Source: Methylobacterium pseudosasicola (GTDB lineage: Bacteria; Pseudomonadota; Alphaproteobacteria; Rhizobiales; Beijerinckiaceae). Taken from it: a DNA stretch of 64,000 nucleotides. Each line of letters starts with the position of its first letter. Position 1 is the stretch's first letter. Shown here piece after piece: positions 1 to 8,310 of this stretch. Where the stretch lies: NCBI RefSeq assembly GCF_900114535.1, contig NZ_FOTK01000028.1, positions 1 through 64,000 on the forward strand, in the 5' to 3' direction. A model generated the notes under the pieces. The model was not told the origin of the DNA and made no database searches. It saw only the letters and a list, made by a program, of their open reading frames with translations. A program made the translations under genes and the position numbers.

Positions 1-376
1 CTCACCGCCCTGCGGGCGTGAGGGACCGCAGTCCCGCGCGCGTCATCGCCGCTCCGCGCCGACACACCACACCGCGTTCTCACACAGCCTCCACCCAACC
101 CAGCCGTTCGAAGGCGCCCGCTCACGTGGCTGGAGCTGGCCGTAAGCGGAAGGCCCGTTCTCAAGGAGCAGCCCTAGGGAAGCGGACGGTTGCAAACCCG
201 CTCTACTCAAGTGTCAGTAGGATCATCGGCAGCCACCGGAGCAAGTCGAAGGGCGCCGGCCTGCTTTTGGGGCGCCGGATAAGGCCGATAACACGCAATG
301 GCTTGTTATCCTCCACGCCGCCGAGCTTAGCCGTAATCGATCAAGCGGCACTCCGACTATAATTTCTGCACTTGCA
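1..376. other. Intergenic region at the left edge, no gene seen
   Basis: No convincing coding sequence is seen. Two short stem-loops lie side by side at the very edge, an imperfect one at about 1-22 (arms CTCACCGCCC and GGGCGTGAG) and one at 23-36 (GGGAC, loop, GTCCC). They could be the terminator of a gene ending just outside the window, but there is no T run. The rest is GC-rich sequence without a recognisable promoter or repeat. Confidence 0.4.
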
Positions 377-1663
377 TCACGCGAGGTGACGCGGGAAGTG
401 AAGACGGAGGCACGTACCCTCCCCAATGCCGCTTTGGAGCGTCACGTTGCCCGCCAGCCGGTTCACCACGAGGTTGTGGACGATATGGAGCCCAAGGCCC
501 GTGCCGCCGCGGGCCCGGGCCGTGGTGAAGAAGGGATCGAACACGCGGCCGAGATGGTCGGCGGAGATGCCGATCCCGTCGTCGGCGACGTCGATGGTGA
601 GATGGGTAGCCCCCGGCGTCACGGTGATCGTGATGCGGCCATGCTGCCGCTCACGCAGGCCGTGGTCGATCGCGTTCTTGATCGCGTTGGCAAGGATTTG
701 GGCGAGGAGGCCGGGATATGTGTCGAGGATCGTGCCCTCCGGACAAGACGCAATGATCGCGTGGCGGCCGGGCCGGGCCAGGGCGCGCAGGCTCTTGAGC
801 AACTCCTCGATCCAGGCGCCGAGATCGATCTCGCGCCGCTCCTCCAGCACTTGGTCCGATGCGACCTGCTTGAAGCTGTAGAGCAGGTCGGAGGCCCGGC
901 GCAGGTTCGTGGTCAGGAGATGGGCCCCCTCCCGCATTCGGCTGGCGTAGTGCAGCAGGCGCGAGCGCGAGAGCTGATTCTCGTCGACCAGACGCTCGAA
1001 GGTCCGAGAATCGGCCTCGACCTGCGTCGAGGTCGTTAGGGCGATGCCCAGCGGCGTACTGATTTCGTGCGAGACCCCGGCGACGAGTTCGCCGAGTGAG
1101 GCGAGCTTCTCCGCGCGGATCAGGTCGTCTTGCGTCTGACGCAACACGCTCAAAGCCTCGTCGGCCCGCTGGGCGGCCGCCCGCCAGCCCTCCTCGCTGA
1201 AGCGCAGGCGCGAGGCCGCCGCCTCGCGCTCGGTGACGTCCCGGTCGATTCCACGGTAGCCGGTGAGATTTCCGCCTGCGTCGAGGAGCGGGATGCCGCT
1301 GGTTTCCAGGACCAGGATCCGCCCGTCGCGGCAGCGATTGCGGTTCAGGAGATGCGAGAAGGCGCGCTTCTGCGCCACGATGTCTGCGAAGGCTGCCCCG
1401 ACCCGTGCGGCCTCGTCGTCGGGCATGAAGTCGAAGGGCGTGCGGCCCAGCATGTCCTCCGGACCGTAGCCGAGGAGGGTGAGGCAATGGCCCGAGACGT
1501 AGGTGTACCGGCCAACGGCATCGACTTCCCAGATCCAGTCCGAATTGAGATCGAGGATCTCGCGCAGCCGCGCCACCTCTTGCCGGAGCGCCACAAGGTC
1601 GGGCTCGCTGGCGGCCGACTCTTCGGTGTCGCGCGGCTGCTGAGGCGGGGAGGTGGACGACAT
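377..1663 (-). CDS. Soluble PAS-domain sensor histidine kinase
   Basis: Predicted 428-residue cytoplasmic kinase with no membrane segment. A PAS domain spans about residues 33-150, a short coiled coil follows, then a HisKA dimerisation domain with phosphoacceptor His199 (AGVSHEISTPLG) and an ATPase domain with N box (NAIKNAIDHG), G1 (DVADDGIGIS) and G2 (GGTGLGLHIV). The ATG at 1663 is preferred. A TTG at 1741 would add 26 poorly conserved-looking residues and neither start has a good Shine-Dalgarno. The transmitter part is strikingly like those of the two membrane kinases at 4601-6958 and 9930-12269, so the three are paralogues with different sensory ends. The ligand of the PAS domain is unknown. 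A 151-base gap separates it from efeB, transcribed the same way. Confidence 0.93.
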   Translation of the reverse strand: MSSTSPPQQPRDTEESAASEPDLVALRQEVARLREILDLNSDWIWEVDAVGRYTYVSGHCLTLLGYGPEDMLGRTPFDFMPDDEAARVGAAFADIVAQKRAFSHLLNRNRCRDGRILVLETSGIPLLDAGGNLTGYRGIDRDVTEREAAASRLRFSEEGWRAAAQRADEALSVLRQTQDDLIRAEKLASLGELVAGVSHEISTPLGIALTTSTQVEADSRTFERLVDENQLSRSRLLHYASRMREGAHLLTTNLRRASDLLYSFKQVASDQVLEERREIDLGAWIEELLKSLRALARPGRHAIIASCPEGTILDTYPGLLAQILANAIKNAIDHGLRERQHGRITITVTPGATHLTIDVADDGIGISADHLGRVFDPFFTTARARGGTGLGLHIVHNLVVNRLAGNVTLQSGIGEGTCLRLHFPRHLA

Positions 1664-1814
1664 CTGGAGGACCGAAGACTCTGGGTTGGACGAAACTCCG
1701 CCGGACGTCTGCGCGCAAGGCCGAGCCCGGTCGCGTCGCAATCGGGCCTAACTTCAAGGTGTTGTTACAGCACGCGAGCCGGAAGATGGAGCCTGCAAAA
1801 GCGGCCCGAACGGT

Positions 1815-3059
1815 TCACGTCGCGGCGAGCAGGCCCTCGCCGAGGGTGTTTTCGGGATCCGCCACACCCGGCAGGGCGAAGAAGTAACCGCCGCCGATCG
1901 GCCGGATGTACTCCTCCAGCCCCTCGCCTGAGAGGCGGTTCTGCACGGTGATGAAGCCGGCGGTGAGATCGGCTTGATAGCAGACGAACAGCAGACCCAT
2001 GTCGAGCTGCCCGGCAGCGGTGATCCCCCGGGAATAGTTGTAGCTGCGGCGCAGGATCAGGTTGTCCTCCGTGCCGGGCAGGCGCGGGTTGGCGAGGCGG
2101 ATATGTGCGGCGAGCGAGACGGCCTCGCCATTCGGATCGGCGGCATAATCGGGCGTATCGCGCTCATGGCTCTGGCGGAGCGGCGCGCCGCTGCCCTTGT
2201 GCCGGCCGATGATCGCCTCCTGCTCGCCGAGCGGCGTCCGGTCCCACCGCTCCACCAGGGTGCGGATGATGCGCACGACTTGATAGCTGCCCCCGACCGC
2301 CCACGCGGGTTCGCCGTGGTTCTGTCCGACCCAGACGTAGCGGTCCATCACCCGGGGATCGCGTGCATCGAGGTTGGCGGTCCCATCCTTGAAGCCCAGC
2401 ATGTTGCGCACCGTGTCGGCGCCCATGGTCTTCACCACGTGGGGCGGCAGGAAGCCCTCCACCTTCCAGCGCGGCGCCAGGAGACCGGGCGTGGCCTTGA
2501 TGACGTCGCGCAACGCATGGATGTTGGTCTCGGCGGTGTTCGAGCAGAACTGAATCAGCAGATCGCCGTGGCACTGGGCCGGGTCGAGGGCGTCGTTCGA
2601 GAAGCGCTCCATCGGCCCGAGATGCCGCGGACGCGCGCGCGCGAGACCGAAGCGGTAATCAAACAGGCTGGCGCCGACCGAGACGGTGGCGGTGAGGTTG
2701 TCGGAGAGAACTGTCGGTCCGAGGATGCCGGAATCGCGCGGCGGCAATTGGGGGTGCGTCTCCGGGACCGCGCCGCCCCGCGTCAGGAAGGCGAGACGTT
2801 CGGTCAGCGTCCGCATCAGCGGGGCGAGGTCCGCGCGCCGCTCGGCCAGCACGTCGAAGGCGACGTAGAGCGCGGCGGCCGGCTGGGGGGTGATGATGCC
2901 CGCCTGATGCGGCCCGTGAAACGGCTGCACGGCGAGCGTCCCCGCCGTCGCCGCAGTGGGGGTCTCATCTTCGGCGTGGGCGCGCCCGGCGAAGGCGGTT
3001 GCGCCGAGGCCGCCGAGCAGATGGCGGCGCGTCAGGTTAGGGAATGAAAGGTCTGTCAT
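1815..3059 (-). CDS. efeB: Dye-decolorizing (DyP) heme peroxidase, EfeB type
   Basis: 414 residues, the usual length of EfeB. The N-terminus carries a twin-arginine signal (TRRHLLGG followed by a hydrophobic stretch, cleavage near residue 29), so the folded heme protein is exported to the periplasm. The DyP hallmark GxxDG is present (GFKDGTAN), as are the proximal-histidine region (AAHIRLANPR) and the distal arginine region (LRRSYNY). EfeB peroxidases oxidise ferrous iron or release iron from heme as part of the EfeUOB ferrous uptake system. Here it lies 75 bases downstream of an EfeM-type protein on the same strand, so the two are probably one operon. No EfeU permease is nearby. Confident in the family; the exact substrate is inferred. 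Confidence 0.95.
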   Translation of the reverse strand: MTDLSFPNLTRRHLLGGLGATAFAGRAHAEDETPTAATAGTLAVQPFHGPHQAGIITPQPAAALYVAFDVLAERRADLAPLMRTLTERLAFLTRGGAVPETHPQLPPRDSGILGPTVLSDNLTATVSVGASLFDYRFGLARARPRHLGPMERFSNDALDPAQCHGDLLIQFCSNTAETNIHALRDVIKATPGLLAPRWKVEGFLPPHVVKTMGADTVRNMLGFKDGTANLDARDPRVMDRYVWVGQNHGEPAWAVGGSYQVVRIIRTLVERWDRTPLGEQEAIIGRHKGSGAPLRQSHERDTPDYAADPNGEAVSLAAHIRLANPRLPGTEDNLILRRSYNYSRGITAAGQLDMGLLFVCYQADLTAGFITVQNRLSGEGLEEYIRPIGGGYFFALPGVADPENTLGEGLLAAT

Positions 3060-3134
3060 CGCTCGACGAAGTCTGATGAAGTCCAGTCTTGTTACCGGGA
3101 ACCAAGGCTTCAGGACGGCGCCTTGGCCATGAGA

Positions 3135-4022
3135 TCAATCGATGTTCAGCCGGCCGCGCAGGGTCGACAGATCCTCGGCGAGCAGGGTGATCGGCCCCTT
3201 GAGGGCGTTCCGATCCCGGGCCGTGAGGTTGTCGTAACTCTGGAAGCCGCCGTCCGGGGCGCGGTAGCGGGCGAGCAGATCCTCGATTCGCTTGTAGCTG
3301 CGCTCGACCCGCGCCACGAACGCGTGGTCGTCGAGCAGGGGGCGTAGGAGCACGAACACGACTTTCGAGCCCTCGATATTGGCCTGGAAATCCCATAAGT
3401 CGGTGCGGCTGTAGCGCTCCTCCTCGCCGCTGATCTTGGTCGAGGCGATGCCTTCGATCAGGGCCGAGGCGGCGCCGACCGCCTTGGCGGGCGGGATCGC
3501 CACAGCGGTCATGCGGTCGCGCAGGATCACCGTCTCGGCGGCAAGGCGTTCGGCGAACTCGCCCATCCCCTCCGTGGTGCCCAACGCAAACAGTGCGAAT
3601 TCCAGCCGGTGGAACCCGACGAAGGCGGGGTCGCGCTCGCGCAGCTCGAACTCGTCGCTCCGGACGTCGAGGCGTTTGATCAGGTCCGGGAACAGGGCCG
3701 CCAGCGGCTCGATCCGCTCGTACGGCGCGCGGGCCGGCGCGTAGAGGCCGCGGGCTTCGGCCACCCGCCCGCCCTGGATGGCCGCCACGAAGCGGGCGGT
3801 CTCCCGCACGAAGGCGTCGGCCTGGCCCACGACGTAGGTCTTGTAGGCCGCGAGCGCGGCGGCAAGGTCGAGCGCGATCGGGCGGGCAGCTCGTGCGATC
3901 CGCGTGCTCGCAGGCGCGTCGAGGGCGCCAGCCGGCCGAACGTCACCGAGGCTGAGCAGAAGCGCAACGCCGATCCCGGCTACGCAGCACCGGTCCCTGT
4001 CGCGGTGTGATATCTCGGGCAT
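3135..4022 (-). CDS. M75 (imelysin-like) iron-uptake protein, EfeM/EfeO type
   Basis: 295 residues with an N-terminal hydrophobic export signal (cleavage near residue 32). The rest is a helical M75 domain with the HxxE metal motif in FHRLEFAL. Full EfeO proteins have an extra N-terminal cupredoxin domain. This one starts almost directly with M75, so it is the shorter EfeM form. EfeO/EfeM hands iron to the EfeU permease in the periplasm. The gene is directly upstream of efeB. Start is the ATG at 4022; the leader shows no strong ribosome site. The missing EfeU gene is the main oddity: either it lies elsewhere in the genome or this pair works with another importer. Confidence 0.9.
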   Translation of the reverse strand: MPEISHRDRDRCCVAGIGVALLLSLGDVRPAGALDAPASTRIARAARPIALDLAAALAAYKTYVVGQADAFVRETARFVAAIQGGRVAEARGLYAPARAPYERIEPLAALFPDLIKRLDVRSDEFELRERDPAFVGFHRLEFALFALGTTEGMGEFAERLAAETVILRDRMTAVAIPPAKAVGAASALIEGIASTKISGEEERYSRTDLWDFQANIEGSKVVFVLLRPLLDDHAFVARVERSYKRIEDLLARYRAPDGGFQSYDNLTARDRNALKGPITLLAEDLSTLRGRLNID

Positions 4023-4214
4023 GAGCGGCGGGGAGCGGACCTTTTCGCGGAGCGTGGCGCATATCAGGATCCCCCGTTTCCGGTGGGACCCCCTCGAAGA
4101 CCTGCCCCCCGGCAGGCCGTGACCTTCGCGCCATCAGACGAGAAACGGAATCACGATGGCGAGTATTACATTCCCTCCGACGATAAGGAACAGCGGCAAG
4201 GCATCCATCGTCGG

Positions 4215-4403
4215 TCAGCCCAGGCAGTTCTGCGCGTGGGCACCGGTGGCCTGGACGGGCTTAGCGGGGCAGGTGGGGGCGTCGGCGAGGCTGGTCCGCA
4301 GGCCGGTCGACGAATTGCCGACCGCCTCAGAGGGGACGGGCAGGTATGTGGTCCCGACCATGATTCCGGCCGAGAGCAGCAGACAGGCGATGACATCGAG
4401 CAT
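4215..4403 (-). CDS. Small exported protein, unknown function
   Basis: 62 residues starting with a hydrophobic stretch (LDVIACLLLSAGIMVGTTY) that acts as a signal or membrane anchor, then a polar tail with two cysteines (PTCPAK and QNCLG). A good ribosome site, AAGGGG, lies eight bases before the ATG. No family is recognised. It sits alone between the efeM promoter side and the kinase at 4601, facing away from the kinase. Tiny exported proteins of this sort are frequent elsewhere in the window. Confidence 0.5.
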   Translation of the reverse strand: MLDVIACLLLSAGIMVGTTYLPVPSEAVGNSSTGLRTSLADAPTCPAKPVQATGAHAQNCLG

Positions 4404-4600
4404 TGTGTTTCCCCTTGACCGGCCTTCGAGGACCGTTGTGCGAGGCGGTTTGTACAGATTTCATGATGCGAGAACATTGCGTCCCATGTTGCTTCGAAGC
4501 ACTCCGGAGGTCATCGCACCGATGCGATGATACCGAATAGGGTCATTGCGCGGGTGTGGCGCACTAGGGACGGATAGCGGGTTGCGGGAGGCGGGGCACG

Positions 4601-6958
4601 GTGCGGTTGACGATAGCCAGGGGTCTCGGCAGGTCCGGCATCGCGCGCCGGGTTCTAGTCGTCGGCGCCATCCCGATTCTCGTGGCCGCCCTAATCGCGC
4701 TGGGGGCGGGCTTCCTGCTCCACGAAGCCGAGCGCGCCCGGGCCGGTGCCGTGGTCGCGACCGAGACGGTGCAGACGCTGTCCGCGATGAACCAAGCGCG
4801 GGTGAACGCCGTCAGCAGCAACGTCAGACGGCGCGAGGAGGCGGAGGGTGCCTTCGGCGAGCGCGCGGCAATTGCGACGGCTCAGCTCGACCGGCTGGCG
4901 GGGCTGGCGCGGACGCGCGGGCAATCCGCTCTCGTGACGACCGTGGCGCAGGACCTGAACGCCCAGGTGACGCGGATGCGGTCCCTCGTCCGCTCGGAGC
5001 GGACGGCGAGCGAGACCATCCTCGACATGGCGCGCCGGGCGGACGCTTTGGTCGCCCTCACGGACGTGGCCCGGCGTCGCCAGCAGGAGGACAATGCGCT
5101 TCTGATCGCCGTGCTGGCCGACAGGGATGTCGAACTCGAGCGAAATCAGGCGGTCGTCACCGCGCTTCGCGAGTTGCGGGAGGCGATCGGGACGGCGGAG
5201 CTGAATCGGGCGCGGGTCGGCCGTCCGGTCTTCCCGGTGGAGTTCGAGGAACTCGCCGTCGATCTGCGTCAGCTCGAAACGGTCGGCGAGCGGGTGCACG
5301 GGGTCCTGCGCGCCGACGGTGAGGCCGGCGCCGCGGACCGGGTGCAGGAGCTGCTCCGGGCCTACCGCGACAGGAGCCGGACCGAGGATGACCTGAACCG
5401 CGTGCTCTCGGAGGGGTTCGAACTCACCCGCGCCACGCAGGCGGGCCGCGTGCTGGTCGAGTGGTGCGATCACTTGGTGCGGGTGAATGCCGCCCGGCAG
5501 AGGCAGCTGTCCGAGGAGCTTGCGAGCCTCATTCGCCACTCGGTCCTCTCGAATGAGGCCGAGCTGTCGGCGCAGGATATCGCCCTCACGGCCCTACGCC
5601 TAGCCCGGCGGACGGACGCGGCCCTGGCGCAGCGGGACACCGCCGAGGCCTCCCGGGTCCTGGAGGCCGGGGCGACGCTCTCGGGCACCTCGCGGACACT
5701 CCTCATCCCCGTCGGCATCCGCGACGAGATGGCGGGCGCGATCGACGGGTGGCGGACGCAACTCGCTGCGACGATCGGGAAGGTGGGCGAGCAGAACGAC
5801 ACCATCGCCGAAATGGACCGGCGGGCCGGCACCATGAGCGCGAATGCGCAGACGCTGAGCCGCGCCTTCATCGACGACGCCGACCAGTTCGGGAGCACCA
5901 TCCGGCAGGTCCTGATCGTCGGCGCGATCGGAGCCCTGTGCCTCGGTATCGGCGCCGCCGCCGCCGTGGCGCGCTCGATCACCCAGCCGCTGCACGCGCT
6001 CCAGAACAGCATCGTGGCCGCGGCCGGTGCGCCCACGCCCGAGGATATCGGCCGCGACGACCATCTCCTGACCCGGGGCGACGAACTCGGTGACATCGCC
6101 CGCGCCACGAACGCGTTCCTCGAGCAGATCCGCCGTCGGGAGGCCGACCGGCAGAGCGCCGCCCAGCGGGCCGACGATGCGCTGACGACCCTGCGGCAGG
6201 CGCAGGAGGATCTGATCCGGGCCGAGCGGCTCGCCTCGCTCGGCCAGCTGGTGGCCGGTGTCTCGCACGAGATCAGCACGCCGCTCGGCATCGCCCTGAC
6301 CACGGCGACGCAGATCCAGTCCGATTCGATCGCCTTCGAGCGCCTAATCGGCGGAAACCAGCTCTCCCGCTCACGGCTGACCGGCTATGCCGGGCGGATG
6401 CAGGAGGGCGCGCATCTTCTGACGAGCAACCTAATGCGCGCGGCCGATCTCCTCTACAGCTTCAAGCAGGTGGCGGCCGACCAAGCGATCGAGGATCGGC
6501 GCGCCCTGAGCCTCGCGGCTTGGCTCGACGAGCTGCTCAAGAGCCTGCGAGCGCTCGCACGGCCGAGCAAGACCGTTATCGCGGTCGCCTGCCCGCCCGA
6601 TATCGTCGTCGATACGCTGCCCGGCATCCTGGCGCAGATCGTGACGAATGCCGTGAAGAACGCGATCGAGCACGGCTTCCAGGATCGCGAGGGCGGCCTC
6701 ATCACCATCACCGGGTTTCGCACCACGGACGGAATTGGCCTGTCCATCGCCGACGACGGGCGCGGCATCGAGGCCGCCGATCTAGGCCGCGTCTTCGACC
6801 CGTTCTTCACCACAGCCCGCGCCCGGGGCGGCACTGGGCTCGGCCTGCACATCGTCCACAACCTCGTGGTGAACCGTCTCCAGGGTCGGGTGGAGCTGCA
6901 GAGTAGTCCCAGCGCCGGCACGGTCCTGCGGCTGTGGCTTCCGGAGCGCTTGGCATGA
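4601..6958 (+). CDS. Membrane sensor histidine kinase with large periplasmic helical domain
   Basis: 785 residues. TM1 is about 18-40, followed by roughly 390 residues of charged helical sequence in the periplasm. TM2 is about 437-458, then a HAMP linker, a coiled coil, HisKA with His556 (AGVSHEISTPLG) and an HATPase domain ending GGTGLGLHIVHNL. There is no receiver domain. The layout matches TorS-like kinases, whose periplasmic bundle is bound by a periplasmic binding protein (TorT). The stop codon overlaps the start of a UgpB-like binding protein (ATGA), strong evidence for a sensor pair. Start is GTG at 4601, preceded by GGGAGG. The transmitter is paralogous to the kinases at 377 and 9930. 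The stimulus is inferred to be whatever the coupled binding protein holds. Confidence 0.95.
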   Translation: MRLTIARGLGRSGIARRVLVVGAIPILVAALIALGAGFLLHEAERARAGAVVATETVQTLSAMNQARVNAVSSNVRRREEAEGAFGERAAIATAQLDRLAGLARTRGQSALVTTVAQDLNAQVTRMRSLVRSERTASETILDMARRADALVALTDVARRRQQEDNALLIAVLADRDVELERNQAVVTALRELREAIGTAELNRARVGRPVFPVEFEELAVDLRQLETVGERVHGVLRADGEAGAADRVQELLRAYRDRSRTEDDLNRVLSEGFELTRATQAGRVLVEWCDHLVRVNAARQRQLSEELASLIRHSVLSNEAELSAQDIALTALRLARRTDAALAQRDTAEASRVLEAGATLSGTSRTLLIPVGIRDEMAGAIDGWRTQLAATIGKVGEQNDTIAEMDRRAGTMSANAQTLSRAFIDDADQFGSTIRQVLIVGAIGALCLGIGAAAAVARSITQPLHALQNSIVAAAGAPTPEDIGRDDHLLTRGDELGDIARATNAFLEQIRRREADRQSAAQRADDALTTLRQAQEDLIRAERLASLGQLVAGVSHEISTPLGIALTTATQIQSDSIAFERLIGGNQLSRSRLTGYAGRMQEGAHLLTSNLMRAADLLYSFKQVAADQAIEDRRALSLAAWLDELLKSLRALARPSKTVIAVACPPDIVVDTLPGILAQIVTNAVKNAIEHGFQDREGGLITITGFRTTDGIGLSIADDGRGIEAADLGRVFDPFFTTARARGGTGLGLHIVHNLVVNRLQGRVELQSSPSAGTVLRLWLPERLA

Positions 6959-8289
6959 GACGGCGTTTCCCGCCCGCCCGCCTGGGGCTTCTGCTCGCAG
7001 GTCTCCTCGCGGCGCTGCGGCCGATCCCGGCCGCCGCCGTGACCGAACTCCAGTTCTGGCACGCCCTCGACGGCCCTAACGGCGATCTCGTGGCCCGGAT
7101 GGCCGAGACCTTCAACGCGTCGCAGCCCGAGTACCGGGTCGTACCGGTCTACAAGGGCTCCTACGCGGAGGCGATCAGCAGCGGCATCACGGCCTATCGG
7201 ACGGGAGCGGCTCCGCACCTTCTGCAGGTGTTCGAGGTCGGCAACGGGACCATGGCGGCCGCGGTCGGCGCCGTCAGGCCCGTCGCTACCGTGCTGCGGG
7301 AGGCGGGGCTCGCGGTGTCGCCGTCGGACTTCCTGCCCGTCATCGCCACCAACTACCTCAATGCCGAGGGCGAGATGCTGTCCCTGCCCTTCAACGTCTC
7401 CTCGACGGTGATGTGGATCAACCGGGACCGGTTCCGGCGCGCGGGTCTCGACGCAGACAGCCTGCCGACGACGTGGCCGGACCTCTTCGCGGCCGTGCGG
7501 CGGCTCAAGGCTGCGGACCCGGCCCGCTGTGCCCTCTCGTCGGCATGGCCGACCTGGGTGCATATCGAGCAATTGTCCATCTGGCACGGGAGGCCGGTGG
7601 CGACCCGGGCCAACGGCCTGGACGGCTACGACGCCGAACTCGTCTTCAACGGAGAGCTGCAGGTCCGCCACCTGCAGAACCTGGTCGATCTGCACCGGGC
7701 GGGCGTGTTCGAGTACAACGACCGGATCAATCGCGGGGAGAGCCGGTTCGTGACGGGCGACTGCGCGGTTTTCCTGACCTCCTCCAGCCTGTACGGCAAG
7801 GTCGCGAGCGCCGCCCGGTTCGACTGGGCGGTCGTACCGATGCCCTACTATCCAGACATCACGCCGGAGCCGTACAACGCGATCCTCGGCGGGGGCTCCC
7901 TGTACGTCATGCAGGGCAAGACGCCGGAGGAGTATCGCGGCGTCGCCCGCTTCCTGGCCTTCGTCATGGCTGGGCCGCAGCAGGCCATGCTCTACCGCAA
8001 CACCGGCTACATCCCGACCACGCGCGCGGCCTATGCCGAGGCCCTGGCGGAGGGCTTCTACACGCGCCATCCCCAGCTCCAGGTCGCCGTGGAGGAGCTG
8101 ATCCGGAAGCCGCCGACGCGCGACACGGCCGGCCTGCGGCTCGGCAACATGCTGCAGATCCGCGACCTCTGGGCGGAGGAGTTCGAGGCGGCCCTGAACG
8201 GCGTGAAGCCGCCCCAGCAGGCCCTCGACGACGCCGTGGCGCGCGGCAACGCGGTGCTGCGGATCTTCCAGCAGCGGACGCGGCGGTGA
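6955..8289 (+). CDS. Orphan extracellular solute-binding protein, UgpB-like (family 1)
   Basis: 444 residues with a Sec signal peptide (RLGLLLAGLLAALRPIPAAA) and the family-1 binding-protein fold. The start of the mature protein (TELQFWHALDGPNGDL) is typical of UgpB, the glycerol-3-phosphate/glycerophosphodiester binding protein. No permease or ATPase gene accompanies it. Instead its ATG overlaps the stop of the upstream kinase by four bases, so the two are made together. The natural reading is a periplasmic ligand receptor that reports to the kinase rather than feeding a transporter. A small hairpin sits over its 3' end before the convergent gene. Ligand unproven; a glycerol-phosphate-type molecule is a guess from family. 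Confidence 0.92.
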   Translation: MRRRFPPARLGLLLAGLLAALRPIPAAAVTELQFWHALDGPNGDLVARMAETFNASQPEYRVVPVYKGSYAEAISSGITAYRTGAAPHLLQVFEVGNGTMAAAVGAVRPVATVLREAGLAVSPSDFLPVIATNYLNAEGEMLSLPFNVSSTVMWINRDRFRRAGLDADSLPTTWPDLFAAVRRLKAADPARCALSSAWPTWVHIEQLSIWHGRPVATRANGLDGYDAELVFNGELQVRHLQNLVDLHRAGVFEYNDRINRGESRFVTGDCAVFLTSSSLYGKVASAARFDWAVVPMPYYPDITPEPYNAILGGGSLYVMQGKTPEEYRGVARFLAFVMAGPQQAMLYRNTGYIPTTRAAYAEALAEGFYTRHPQLQVAVEELIRKPPTRDTAGLRLGNMLQIRDLWAEEFEAALNGVKPPQQALDDAVARGNAVLRIFQQRTRR

Positions 8290-8309
8290 GCCGGTCCCGG
8301 GGCACCGCC
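8282..8309. terminator. Possible bidirectional hairpin terminator between convergent genes
   Basis: Arms GGCGGTG (8282-8288) and CACCGCC (8303-8309) form a 7-bp GC stem with a 14-base loop. It covers most of the 21-base gap between the stops of two convergent binding-protein genes. There is no T run, so activity is uncertain. Confidence 0.3.
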
Positions 8310-8310
8310 C

